The position numbers and the translations under genes were made by a program. From Mucilaginibacter sp. OK098 (lineage in GTDB: Bacteria > Bacteroidota > Bacteroidia > Sphingobacteriales > Sphingobacteriaceae), in the NCBI RefSeq assembly GCF_900142915.1, contig NZ_FRCM01000014.1:21284-85283 (forward strand): DNA of 64,000 bases, read 5' to 3'. Numbering within the stretch: position 1 is the first letter of the stretch; every line of letters begins with the position of its first letter. The notes below the pieces were generated by a model. It had not been told where the DNA came from. It was given only the letters and a program-made list of their open reading frames with translations, and did not search any database. Below, piece by piece: positions 51,330 to 64,000 of the stretch.

Positions 51330-53747
51330 TTAATGTGCCCTCCCCCGTTCATCCGCATTCCCCGTATCCGCTTTTCCGGTATTTGCTTCCTTGCCAAAGC
51401 GGTAGCTCACGGCTAATTGCACAAACCTGTTTAGCTGAAAATTGGTGAACTTTTCGCGGATGCCGTTAACAGTAGTAGTTACAGCGTTTGCACTGCTCCT
51501 GAAAGCATCATTAAGATTTAAGCTGATGTTGAGCTTCTTTTGCAAGGCCATAGCACTGAAACCCACATCCAATTTATAATAGGCATCGGCACGGCCAATA
51601 TGGTCAATCTCCGGAAACTGATACCAGAAGTTTACGGCAGACGCGAATGTTTTATCCTTATTAAAATAAATGGTGTTATTGGTAGCCAAATATAATCCAT
51701 AACCCTTAATACTGTTGATATATGGCAGATTAGAATGAGCGCTGGTATGGTAAGCCGTTACCTGTTCATTATTATCCAGCCATTCAAAAGGGTGCAGGGT
51801 TAAACTCTCTGAGATCCCGACCCTGTAAGTTTTAATAAAGTTGAGTGGAATGGTGTAAACCAGGTTGGTATCTGCGCTGGCAACTGTCACATTATAAAAA
51901 CCATTATCCGTAATGTTTAAGAACAAGCCCGAGGTAAGGATATTTTTATAGGTATGTGAAAGCTCTATATTGGTATTATACTCCGGCTGCAAAAAAGGAT
52001 TACCTTCTCCATAACTGTAGGCTGTGTATAATGATTTGAACGGATTTAAATTCCAGAAAACGGGCCTGTTAATCCGTCGGCCAAAAGTTAGGGCAAAGCT
52101 ATCCGCTGTATCAACCTGGTAGCCTATAAGCACTGACGGAAACAGACGAAAATACTTATTAACGTTAGTAGTATTAAGCGTGTAAGAGTACCCTGTGGTT
52201 TGGGTTAACTCGCCCCGTAAACCTGCCTGGTATTTCCATTTTTTCTTTTCACCATCCAAATTAAAATAAGCGGATTGCGTGTTCTCCTTATAGTCAAACT
52301 CGTTGCTCAGGTTGGTATTGTACGTGAGGGTATTTACACCCGTTCTGTTATAATAAAAGGCATTGCTGTAGGTATCAATAAAGCTCAGCTTGCCACCAAA
52401 GGCCAGCTTGGCAAAAGCGGTAGGTATTTCGGCATCAGCCTTAAAGGTATATACGTTTATGTTTTGTTTGTTATTATCGTGATAGCGCGTGTTGGATGTC
52501 GGGATGGCTGATCCATCAGGCAAATATGTATTGCTTTCAAAATCGGAACGGTCTGTTCGATAGTAATTAAAATAATCGGCATTTAACGACAACTTTTTAC
52601 CGGTGGTATCAAACTTGATAACGCTATGCAGGTTAATGGAATTGCTGATAGCTATGGGGTGATAAGTGGCAAAGGTGCGAAGCGTACTATCCAGTTGGCT
52701 GCTTTGATTATAAACCGGGTTATTCACATGGTCTGATCCATCGTAGGTGGTAGTACCGCCAAGGTAATTAAAGCCAATTGTAGCTTTAGGGCTTAGCTTA
52801 TAATCGAGCCCTAAAACATAGCTATATTCATGTAAGCGATAATTACCGGTATCAGTTTGCTTCCAGGTTTGTTTGGGATAAAATACATCGGTTTCAAAAC
52901 CTTCCAGCTCATGATCGCCATTAACATTCAGACTGGCATAGGCTGATAGTTTTTTTGAATTATAATTAAGGTTTGCGCTGCTGTTCAGCATCCAGTAATT
53001 GCTGGTGCCAAAAACATTTGCCGGGCTGTGCAGCCATTGCTTATCGCTTAATTGCACATTGCCTGATAAACCTTGTTTTTTGCTTTGCTTGGTAGTGATA
53101 TTAATAAGGCCTGCATTTCCTTCTGCATCATAACTGGCAGACGGATTTTTGATCAGCTCGATCTTCGAGATTTGGTTAGCCGACATGGATTTTAAAAATC
53201 GTGTAAGGTCCTCCCCTGCTAATTGTATCAGCCTGTCGTTCACCATTACGCGTACCATGCCCTTACCGGCAATACTAATCTCGTTGTTATTAACCCGTAT
53301 CCCAGGCACTTTGCTTAAAGCAGCAAGTGCATCCCCTCCATTTGCCGTAATACTTGATGATACATTGTAAACCAGTTTCTCGGTATTATTTTCTATCACA
53401 GGCTTGCTGCTGGTAATAGTTACCTCGCTTAGCTGCGTATTGGTTATTGCTAAAATTATATTTACAGCAGTATCGCGGGTTAGGGTAAGTTTAAGTTGCG
53501 CGGGCACATAGCCCAAAACCGAGGTACTTACCAAATATTTGCCGGCAGTTAAGTTATTAAAGCTAAAATGGCCGGTGCTATCCGCTTGTAAATTTTTGTC
53601 ACTGTTATTATCCAAACCCTTCAGATTAACAGGTGCAAAACCAACAGGGCGTTTTGCAAGGGTATTAATGGTTCCGCCAAGTTTTAGTTGGGCTGATAAA
53701 TTACTGTATATAAGTATAAAGAGGATAGAAGTAAAAATGTATTTCAA
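51330..53747 (-). CDS. TonB-dependent receptor / outer membrane beta-barrel family protein
   Basis: 805 residues. Signal peptide ends SNLSAQ, then a carboxypeptidase-regulatory-like domain (about 21-105, INTLAKRPVGFAPVNLKG, LQADSTGHFSFNNLTAGKYLVST), a plug (about 125-215, ALAALSKVPGIRVNNNEISI, GKGMVRVMVNDRLIQLAGED then LIKNPSASYDAEGNAGLINITTK) and a barrel (OMP_b-brl_3 style, with INRPVFWNLNPFKSLYTAYSYGEGNPFLQPEY). The short terminal tail KADTGNADERGRAH is hydrophilic. This class lacks the SusC signature and its ligand is unknown. Single gene. Confidence 0.88.
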   Translation of the reverse strand: MKYIFTSILFILIYSNLSAQLKLGGTINTLAKRPVGFAPVNLKGLDNNSDKNLQADSTGHFSFNNLTAGKYLVSTSVLGYVPAQLKLTLTRDTAVNIILAITNTQLSEVTITSSKPVIENNTEKLVYNVSSSITANGGDALAALSKVPGIRVNNNEISIAGKGMVRVMVNDRLIQLAGEDLTRFLKSMSANQISKIELIKNPSASYDAEGNAGLINITTKQSKKQGLSGNVQLSDKQWLHSPANVFGTSNYWMLNSSANLNYNSKKLSAYASLNVNGDHELEGFETDVFYPKQTWKQTDTGNYRLHEYSYVLGLDYKLSPKATIGFNYLGGTTTYDGSDHVNNPVYNQSSQLDSTLRTFATYHPIAISNSINLHSVIKFDTTGKKLSLNADYFNYYRTDRSDFESNTYLPDGSAIPTSNTRYHDNNKQNINVYTFKADAEIPTAFAKLAFGGKLSFIDTYSNAFYYNRTGVNTLTYNTNLSNEFDYKENTQSAYFNLDGEKKKWKYQAGLRGELTQTTGYSYTLNTTNVNKYFRLFPSVLIGYQVDTADSFALTFGRRINRPVFWNLNPFKSLYTAYSYGEGNPFLQPEYNTNIELSHTYKNILTSGLFLNITDNGFYNVTVASADTNLVYTIPLNFIKTYRVGISESLTLHPFEWLDNNEQVTAYHTSAHSNLPYINSIKGYGLYLATNNTIYFNKDKTFASAVNFWYQFPEIDHIGRADAYYKLDVGFSAMALQKKLNISLNLNDAFRSSANAVTTTVNGIREKFTNFQLNRFVQLAVSYRFGKEANTGKADTGNADERGRAH

Positions 53748-53908
53748 AACTATTATTTAAGAATTTAAGAACGATGAAATTACCGAAGGGGATGTAATTC
53801 CGATGAATTGGTTATTGCCCAAATATATAAAATCTGTTAAACCTGTAAGGTAATAATGCCGATAACTTTATGATGAATTTTATATATTTAGCAAATAAAC
53901 CACACATT

Positions 53909-54379
53909 ATGAAATTTAAACCTGTAGCTTTCTTATCACTATCAGCAGTTGCTTTTTTAATGGCCTGTAACAACCCGGCCGAAAAAAAGGAGCCTGTAGC
54001 AACTAATCCTATTATCGGTACCTGGCACCTGGTATCGGGCGCTACCATTTCCAAAGGACAGAGCCAGGCTAACAGCTATCCAAAAGATCAGGAAATGATA
54101 AAAGTGATCAATGAAACACATTTTGCCTTTTTAAACCATATAATAAATACTGCCAAAGATTCATCAAACAAATTTGATGCAGGCGGCGGCCGCTACACTT
54201 TAAAAGGCGACCAGTACACCGAACACCTTGATTATTATAAAGACAAAGCCTGGGAAGGCAAACCGTTTACCTTTACCATTACCTTTAGTGGCGATACGCT
54301 GATTCAAAAGGGAGTTGAAAAAGTTGAAGGTACCGGGATTGACAGAATTGTAATTGAGAAATATTTGAAGGTGAAATAA
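53909..54379 (+). CDS. Lipocalin-like lipoprotein
   Basis: 156 residues from the ATG at 53909, preferred because it starts the lipoprotein signal MKFKPVAFLSLSAVAFLMAC (Cys20); an upstream ATG at 53870 would put 13 extra residues before it. The body opens with IIGTWHLVSG, the usual first strand of lipocalin-like and DUF4488-type domains, then FAFLNHIINTAKDSSNKFDAGGGRYTL, FTFTITFSGDTLIQKG and a closing IVIEKYLKVK. These small barrels probably bind a hydrophobic ligand; no substrate is known. Single gene with no neighbour in an operon. Confidence 0.7.
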   Translation: MKFKPVAFLSLSAVAFLMACNNPAEKKEPVATNPIIGTWHLVSGATISKGQSQANSYPKDQEMIKVINETHFAFLNHIINTAKDSSNKFDAGGGRYTLKGDQYTEHLDYYKDKAWEGKPFTFTITFSGDTLIQKGVEKVEGTGIDRIVIEKYLKVK

Positions 54380-54776
54380 CAGGAAAAATAGAATCAGGAG
54401 TTAAGAGCCAGGAATTAAGAAAATACTTTTATACTATCATTTTTTGTAGACATTTTTTTAGAGATCAGCTGTCACAGGGTGATCTCCTGCATAAAAAAAA
54501 TTAATCTCCGGCTATTGTAATACACATCTTACAGAGATGCTATTACTTTTTACGTAACTTCATTAATATTTTACTGGTTACCAAACTAGTGTCGCCTCAA
54601 TTATGAATTGCAATTAGTCTTAAGTTCTAAGTCGGGAAAAGACAAACTGTGACAAGCCTTAAAACTGTTTACTTGACACTATATTAAACCAATTTACTTG
54701 TTCTTGTTAGCACGGCTGTTTGTGCCGGACAGCAGCTTTGATTTCGGGATCATAACCCATTAAACTATAAACATCT
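54380..54776. other. 397-base intergenic region
   Basis: No gene supported. The first ~45 bases contain an iterated-word stretch (ATCAGGAGTTAAGAGCCAGG, then AATTAAGA). A weak hairpin GAGATCA/TGATCTC lies near 54460-54487. The promoter of the oxidoreductase operon should lie in the last ~150 bases, but no full TTTG/TAnnTTTG match was found. Confidence 0.45.
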
Positions 54777-56135
54777 ATGGAAGAATCACGTCGTAAATTT
54801 ATCAGGCAGGCCGCGTTGGCCGGGGCTGGGGTATTGCTGGCCAAAAACAGCTGGAGCGCTAAAAGTTACAAACGCATCATCGGCGCTAACGATAGGGTGA
54901 GGGTTGGTGTTGTCGGATTTTCCGACAGGCACAGAAGCTCGCATATTCCCAGCTTTATGAACCACTGCAAAGAACTTAATTTTGAAGTGGTTGGGGTGTC
55001 AGACATTTGGAAAAGACGCAGGGAAGAGGGTGCATCTATCTGGAAAGAAAAGATGCAAAATGATGTAAGGGCATTTCGCAATAACGAAGAATTATACGAG
55101 AGCAAAACAGTTGATGCTGTATTTATCAGCACTGCCGATTTTCAGCATGCCCGCCATGCCATTGAAGCAGTAAAGGCTGGCTGCGATGCATACGTTGAAA
55201 AGCCATTTGCTGAAACCATGGAAGATAACCGTGCAGCTCTTAAAGCAGTTAAAGAGTCGGGTAAAATTGTGCAGATAGGTTCGCAGCGCAGAAGCGGCGC
55301 CAATTATCACGCCGCTAATGGCTTTATCCGCTCAGGCAAATTTGGCCCTATTACTATGGTTGAGCTTACCTGGAACGTTAACCAACCTGGACGCTGGCGC
55401 CGACCTGAACTGTTAAGCGTTTTAAAAGAAGCTGATACCGACTGGAAACGTTTTATTATGAACCGCCCGTACGAGCCATTTGATCCGCGTATATACCTGG
55501 AATACCGATTGTTCTGGCCATACTCATCAGGCCTGCCCGGACAGTGGATGAGCCACCAAATTGATACTGTACACTGGTTTACCGGGCTTAAACATCCCCG
55601 TAGTGTTGTTGCCAACGGCGGTATATATATGTGGAAAGATGGACGCAGGAACTGGGATACTATTTTAGCAGCCTTTGATTATGGCCCGCTGGATGATCCC
55701 TCTACAGGCTTCCAGGTTACTTTTGGTTCGCGCATGCACAATGGCGACGAGCATCCGGCAGAGATCTATTATTCAAACGGTGGCGAGTTAAATCTTAACA
55801 CCAATACAGTTTCGCCAACCGGCGGCTTAACCCAAAAAATGGCTGCAGCCATGAATATGCAAGCCAACCTGTTGCCTGAAGTTAGCCTGGCAAATACCGA
55901 AAAGGTAATAGCTTCGGCCAACACTGGTGGCGATGTACTTACATCAAATCATGTACGCAACTGGATGGAATGTGTACGCAGTCGTAAACAACCAAATGCG
56001 CCTGTTGAAGCAGGGTATAGCCATTCCATAGCAAACATTATGACCAACGCTGCTGTACATACCGGTTATAAGGCCACTTTCGATGAGAAAACACAGGAAG
56101 TAATGGCAAATGGTAAAATATTTAAATATTCATAA
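54777..56135 (+). CDS. Gfo/Idh/MocA family oxidoreductase with Tat-type signal
   Basis: 452 residues. The N-terminus SRRKFIRQAALAGAGVLLA is a Tat-type signal, so it is exported folded with its cofactor. The Rossmann part (about 38-160) has VRVGVVGFSD and the EKP motif in AGCDAYVEKPFAETMEDN; the C-terminal alpha/beta domain contains WMSHQIDTVHWFTG, with likely catalytic His residues. Exported members of this class in Bacteroidota oxidise or remodel sugars (for example 3-keto-glycoside chemistry). It is followed by the PmoA-like protein after 2 bases, so the pair works together. The exact substrate is unknown. Confidence 0.9.
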   Translation: MEESRRKFIRQAALAGAGVLLAKNSWSAKSYKRIIGANDRVRVGVVGFSDRHRSSHIPSFMNHCKELNFEVVGVSDIWKRRREEGASIWKEKMQNDVRAFRNNEELYESKTVDAVFISTADFQHARHAIEAVKAGCDAYVEKPFAETMEDNRAALKAVKESGKIVQIGSQRRSGANYHAANGFIRSGKFGPITMVELTWNVNQPGRWRRPELLSVLKEADTDWKRFIMNRPYEPFDPRIYLEYRLFWPYSSGLPGQWMSHQIDTVHWFTGLKHPRSVVANGGIYMWKDGRRNWDTILAAFDYGPLDDPSTGFQVTFGSRMHNGDEHPAEIYYSNGGELNLNTNTVSPTGGLTQKMAAAMNMQANLLPEVSLANTEKVIASANTGGDVLTSNHVRNWMECVRSRKQPNAPVEAGYSHSIANIMTNAAVHTGYKATFDEKTQEVMANGKIFKYS

Positions 56136-56137
56136 CC

Positions 56138-57187
56138 ATGATAACCAGTTTCATAAAATTGGGATTTGCCATGGCGATTATTACGCTACCTGTAATAGCG
56201 GTAGCTCAGAAAAGCGAGCCGGTAAAAGTGGTGAGATCAGCAACAGAAAATAAAGTCGATATTTCTATCGGGGGTAAGTTGTTTACCACTTTCCTTTACC
56301 CCGACAGCCTGGAAAAGCCTGTATTATACCCGTTGTATGCCGCTAATGGTACCATTGTTACCCGTGGTTTCCCGCTTAATCCAAAACCAGGGGAACCAAC
56401 AGACCATCCGCATCATATGGGCCTTTGGTTTAATTTTGAAAACCTGAACGGCCTTGACTTCTGGAACAACTCGTACGCAATACCTGCAAACAAAAAGAGC
56501 TTGTACGGATGGATCCGTACCGATAAAATATTGAAGGCAACCGGTGGAAAAACGGGCATATTAGCCTATCATGCTAACTGGACAAACCAGCAAAAGGATA
56601 TAATTTTAGAAGAAACTACCCGCTTTGAATTTAGCGGGAACAAAAACCAGCGTATAATTGACCGGGTTACTACTTTAAAAGCAAATGTTGATGCAGTTTT
56701 TAAAGACGCTAAAGACGGAATGCTAGGTTTGCGGTTGGCACATGAACTGCAAATGCCAACTACAGAAGACCAGAAATTTACCGATAACAAAGGCAATGTG
56801 ACTGTAGTTAAAGGTGGTACTGACCATTTAGCTAACGGCAATTATATAACAAGTGCAGGTAAAACAGGCAACGATGCATGGAGCAGTCGCGGGGTTTGGT
56901 GCAAAGTTTATGGCAAAATGGGAACGGATTCGGTAAGTATAGCGATAATTGATCATCCTAAAAATCCTAACTACCCTACGTTTTGGCATGCCCGGGGATA
57001 CGGTTTATTTGCAGCCAATCCGCTTGGCGAAAAGATTTTTACCAATGGAAAATCGGAAAAAAATTTAAGTTTGAAAAAAGGGGAATCAGTTACCTTTAGG
57101 TATAGGATTGTTATTAACGATGGTGAAAGGACTATGGATGTGAATGAGCTTAATAAACTTGCAAAAGCATTTGGGAACAGTAATTAA
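56138..57187 (+). CDS. PmoA family protein (DUF6807-like), exported
   Basis: 349 residues, signal peptide ending PVIAVAQ. The conserved DHPHHMGLWF motif (about 89-98), FNFENLNGLDFWNNSY, the strand ITTRFEF-like segment and FWHARGYGLFAANPLG are typical of the PmoA/DUF6807 family, named after a methane-oxidation gene but mostly of unknown function and common beside Gfo/Idh/MocA oxidoreductases in Bacteroidota. The 2-base gap to the upstream oxidoreductase implies one operon. A sugar-related activity is inference. Confidence 0.82.
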   Translation: MITSFIKLGFAMAIITLPVIAVAQKSEPVKVVRSATENKVDISIGGKLFTTFLYPDSLEKPVLYPLYAANGTIVTRGFPLNPKPGEPTDHPHHMGLWFNFENLNGLDFWNNSYAIPANKKSLYGWIRTDKILKATGGKTGILAYHANWTNQQKDIILEETTRFEFSGNKNQRIIDRVTTLKANVDAVFKDAKDGMLGLRLAHELQMPTTEDQKFTDNKGNVTVVKGGTDHLANGNYITSAGKTGNDAWSSRGVWCKVYGKMGTDSVSIAIIDHPKNPNYPTFWHARGYGLFAANPLGEKIFTNGKSEKNLSLKKGESVTFRYRIVINDGERTMDVNELNKLAKAFGNSN

Positions 57188-57218
57188 CGTATTTGAATTA
57201 CAATTTTATCCCTGATTC

Positions 57219-57503
57219 GTGTCTGCATTATATTTCAGAAGCAAAGGAAAGCTGTGGTCGAGAGCTAGTATTGGCTACCTTATTATTATTTTATTTATAG
57301 CGTCGCCAATATTATCGGCAGCGATAGCCGGAATTATTGCTAACGGTCACGGATGTTAGCTCAATGAAGGTAATGTGCACCCATGCATAATAGGCGGAGT
57401 CGACTATGGTGGCTTTTTGTATAATTTGGGTGTATTTGGCTGGTTCTCTTTGTGCTCAATTCCATTGGGAATAGTAGGATTTGTAGTATGGACAAAAAAG
57501 TGA
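57219..57503 (+). pseudogene. Small two-TM membrane protein gene broken by one in-frame TAG
   Basis: The frame from GTG 57219 to TGA 57501-57503 (94 residues) is open except for a TAG at 57357-57359. Before the stop it encodes a helix (YLIIILFIASPILSAAIAGIIANGHGC); after it LNEGNVHPCIIGGVDYGGF, a second helix (LYNLGVFGWFSLCSIPLGI) and VGFVVWTKK. Helix, a pair of cysteines around an LNEG loop, helix is the plan of small bacterial membrane proteins I recall as conserved, with one residue (often Gln or Thr) where the TAG stands. The end overlaps the start of the next gene by 16 bases, as for coupled genes. The start is a GTG, so the true start is uncertain. Confidence 0.6.
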
Positions 57504-57733
57504 GAGACGGCATTCAGTTTCTTGACCAAGGTACCTGGTATGCCCTGGCCGATCTCGAAAACTTAACAGCCAACGAGTTTGATAGACGCATTTACCTGGA
57601 AGCCGAAGTTGATGATGAAGGAAAAAGAAAGCGGCTACAGATATTCTTTAAAGAGTTATTAAAGGGAGCACCCTTAGCGCCATTTTCGGTGCAAAAGGGT
57701 TATAAAACAAGAAACCCCTTCATCGTTAGATGA
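57488..57733 (+). CDS. Small hypothetical cytosolic protein
   Basis: 81 residues from the ATG at 57488; an upstream ATG at 57452 exists in frame but lies within the preceding gene. The sequence is charged with no signal or membrane helix: MDKKVRDGIQFLDQGTWYALADL then ANEFDRRIYLEAEVDDEGKRK and RLQIFFKELLKGAPLAPF. No family recognised. Its first 16 bases overlap the end of the broken membrane gene. Its last codons (about 57707-57733) lie within the rRNA operon terminator of the opposite strand, so the final residues NPFIVR are set by the terminator hairpin. Confidence 0.55.
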   Translation: MDKKVRDGIQFLDQGTWYALADLENLTANEFDRRIYLEAEVDDEGKRKRLQIFFKELLKGAPLAPFSVQKGYKTRNPFIVR

Positions 57734-57738
57734 AAGGG
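57704..57738 (-). terminator. Intrinsic terminator of the rRNA operon
   Basis: On the - strand CCCTTTCATC, loop, then GATGAAGGGG (57715-57738, one mismatch) is followed by TTTCTTGTTTTAT. It lies 13 bases after the 5S gene. Confidence 0.8.
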
Positions 57739-57751
57739 ACTTGATAAGATT

Positions 57752-57857
<106 letters not shown>

Positions 57858-58149
57858 TGAATTTCTTTTAGTCATTGGTCATTGTGTCATTAGTCATTTG
57901 ATTTGACTGATGGCTATAACCGCTAACTTAATATCTTTTTTTTGTTCCTGATCTTATTGTCTGCTTGCTTAGTCCAATGACTAATGACAAGTGACTAATG
58001 ACCACAAACTTAAACATAATTGAAAGAAGCAAATAAATTGAGAAAACAACAGTTTTAGTGTTCGGTTCATTAGTACTTATTCTTCGTTTACCGGTATTGC
58101 TACCAATGAACTAATGAACCAGTGACTAATGAACCATAATTACCTGCTA
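57858..58149. other. 23S-5S spacer with repeated stems
   Basis: About 290 bases between 5S and 23S. It contains multiple related words (GACTAATGAC, TCATTAGTCAT, AATGAACTAATGAACC) in both orientations that can pair with one another and with the spacer before 23S (61075-61115), consistent with RNase III processing stems. No gene. Confidence 0.55.
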
Positions 58150-61030
<2,881 letters not shown>

Positions 61031-61287
61031 TACTATACCGCCTTTTGCTCGGTATGTATGCTTTTTTGATTCTTGTTGCGTTCATTAGCTCACTCGTTCA
61101 TTGGTTCATTAGTATTGCTACCTCTTTACCTTTAATCTTTGTAAACTTTTGAAGCCTCAACAGTCCTCTTCTGTTGTTTTCTCTTTTAATTTACTTCTTC
61201 CAATATGTCAAAGAACTTTTACCCCGGTCTTCCATTGCGGATCGCCTTTTTCATTATCCATGCCTTGGTAGGCAAATGGTGGGTTCG

Positions 61288-61361
61288 TGGAGAATAACGG
61301 ATTCGAACCGTTGACCCCCTGCGTGCAAGGCAGGTGCTCTAGCCAGCTGAGCTAATCCCCC
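61288..61361 (-). tRNA. tRNA-Ala (anticodon TGC)
   Basis: 74 nt on the - strand: acceptor GGGGGAT/ATTCTCC, D arm AGCTCAGCTGG, anticodon stem CCTGC with loop CTTGCAC (TGC), T loop TTCGAAT. Usual second tRNA in the 16S-23S spacer. Confidence 0.95.
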
Positions 61362-61489
61362 TTTGGATGAGTTAATTAGTGACTAGTTAATTAGTGATTA
61401 GTTAACTAGTGATTAGTTGTTTCCTCCTAATCGCTGATCTCTAACCTCTGATCTCTATTTCCCTAACGCCTCGCAGCTTTGCTGCGCCG

Positions 61490-61564
61490 TAGTCCCGAGC
61501 AGATTTGAACTGCTGACCCCTACATTATCAGTGTAGTGCTCTAACCAAGCTGAGCTACAGGACT
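61490..61564 (-). tRNA. tRNA-Ile (anticodon GAT)
   Basis: About 75 nt on the - strand: acceptor AGTCCTG/CGGGACT with discriminator A, D arm GTAGCTCAGCTTGG, anticodon loop CTGATAA (GAT), T loop TTCAAAT. First tRNA in the 16S-23S spacer, as is standard. Confidence 0.95.
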
Positions 61565-61878
61565 GTTTGTTATTTCGGATTTCAGATTTTCGATTTCGGA
61601 TTTAACAATCGTTTTCTCGTAAATCGTAAACCGTAATTTCTTACAATCTCGCCGCCCACTTGACTGTCACCTTACTAATGGCTTCATCTTTTGGGTTTTC
61701 CTTTTGTTTCGTTTTAATTAGTGAAGGACTGATGTAGTGAATTAGCGATTGATTTAGTTTCTCAACCCAATCAACCATTCAACTTAATCAACCTAATCAA
61801 CTAATATATAAGAACCTGGTCATGTAGCTAAACAGCTTTCGCTATTACGCTTATAAGAGAGAGATTTGTGGATACTGC
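61565..61878. other. 16S to tRNA-Ile spacer
   Basis: ~315 bases, no gene. It contains AT-rich repeated words (CAATCAACC, ATCAACCTAATC, TTAGTGAAGG) similar in style to the 61365-61455 tRNA-tRNA spacer (TTAGTGACTAG, TTAGTGATTAG). Likely processing region of the rRNA transcript. Confidence 0.5.
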
Positions 61879-63405
<1,527 letters not shown>

Positions 63406-63839
63406 AAAATGTTTTGTTTGTTCACTGACCCTATTATTAATAATAGAATCTGTAAAATTTCGTGCCCGGTGGAGTTCGTCGTTTGAATCGCTTCTCTCTT
63501 CTATTCCGATCCGTTCACTGTTGTATCTTTATACAGTATCCCTTTTCTCTCTTTGTTTCGTAACAGTGATCTACCGTTACGCTACATGATTATCCAGTAT
63601 CTTATAAGAACTTTTACGCCTTTCTGTCTCAGTCAGGCTATATGTTTTTCTGGTTGTTACGCCGTCTAACTTTCATTTTTTATTGATCCGGAAATCGCTT
63701 CCTTCTCCCTTTTTGTTTCGGAAATTTCTTTCCTTTTTTTTAGCTTTCTTTTCCGGAATCGCTCCCCTCTTTTCTCAGCTTCCGACGCTCTTCCGTTTCC
63801 GGCTTCCTTTCGTTTTTTCGCCCCTTTCTTTTGGGACTG
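63406..63839. other. rRNA operon leader
   Basis: About 430 transcribed bases between the proximal promoter and 16S. The - strand is strongly purine-rich with runs such as GAAAGAAAG and GGAAGCG, and no gene is supported. It probably contains 16S processing and antitermination signals, which I could not pin down. Confidence 0.6.
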
Positions 63840-63870
63840 CAAAGGTATGAACCTTTTTTAAACTTGCAAA
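63840..63870 (-). promoter_or_regulatory. rRNA promoter P2 (proximal), perfect consensus
   Basis: On the - strand TTTG (63867-63870), exactly 19 bases, then TACCTTTG (63840-63847), full match to the Bacteroidota TTTG/TAnnTTTG promoter. It lies ~435 bases upstream of 16S. Confidence 0.8.
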
Positions 63871-63944
63871 CTTTATTTTTTTTATTTTTTGTTTGCCTCT
63901 TTTCCCCGCTTCCCCTCTCTTTTATCTCCCTCGTTTGCGGGCTG

Positions 63945-63975
63945 CAAAGATGTGACTTTTTTTTCTTCCTGTCAA
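63945..63975 (-). promoter_or_regulatory. rRNA promoter P1 (distal)
   Basis: On the - strand TTGA (63972-63975), 19 bases, then CATCTTTG (63945-63952), one base off TAnnTTTG. With P2 it makes tandem promoters 105 bases apart, the usual plan for rRNA operons. Confidence 0.6.
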
Positions 63976-64000
63976 GCCTTTTTTTAACTTATTTTTTAGC

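Overview
The window reads as chromosomal DNA of a Bacteroidota member, most likely family Sphingobacteriaceae and probably close to Mucilaginibacter or Pedobacter (inference from protein style, not from a search). Supporting signs are SusC/SusD outer-membrane pairs, DUF3823, DUF4249 and DUF4097 proteins, LytS/LytR-type two-component systems, the Bacteroidota promoter form TTTG-N19-TAnnTTTG, and coding starts without strong Shine-Dalgarno sequences although the 16S gene keeps its anti-Shine-Dalgarno tail.

Layout. 1-6.3 kb: end of a glycan-utilisation locus on the + strand (DUF3823 end, a putative glycoside hydrolase, a beta-propeller lipoprotein, a GH92 alpha-mannosidase). 6.4-10.8 kb: a large CheB-CheR-PAS-histidine kinase fusion and a DoxX membrane protein. 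11.0-20.1 kb: a SusD/SusC pair with its own terminator, a ThuA-like protein and a transmembrane propeller/Y_Y_Y/LuxR regulator. 20.1-27.8 kb: CPBP protease, serine hydrolase, a DUF4249/TonB-receptor pair and a LytS/LytR pair. 28.3-30.3 kb: GH127-type beta-L-arabinofuranosidase. 30.4-34.9 kb: three tandem beta-lactamase-fold/TPR paralogues. 34.9-38.0 kb: an ECF sigma factor, anti-sigma factor and two DUF4097 genes, one split by an in-frame TAG. 38.1-38.3 kb: a candidate small structured RNA with its own promoter and terminator. 38.5-41.8 kb: a phytanoyl-CoA-dioxygenase-like protein, an SDR and a hypothetical protein. 41.9-49.5 kb: a probable metal (copper or iron) handling cluster with two TonB receptors, a PepSY membrane protein, an HMBD lipoprotein and two small Cys-containing membrane proteins. 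49.7-57.7 kb: TPR protein, outer-membrane barrel, lipocalin-like lipoprotein, Gfo/Idh/MocA oxidoreductase with a PmoA-like protein, and a small membrane gene also split by TAG. 57.7-64.0 kb: a complete rRNA operon on the - strand (16S, tRNA-Ile, tRNA-Ala, 23S, 5S) with tandem promoters and a terminator.

The most interesting signals are these. (1) Two otherwise open genes are each broken by one TAG codon, while none of 38 intact genes here ends in TAG (34 TAA, 4 TGA). (2) A ~115-nt candidate RNA with a three-way-junction fold lies between a Bacteroidota-type promoter and an intrinsic terminator. (3) A ~112-bp element with inverted ends occurs three times, each time just downstream of a stop codon. 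(4) A pair of small membrane proteins with a Cys/His motif lies beside metal-uptake genes. No CRISPR array, transposase, integrase or phage gene was seen.
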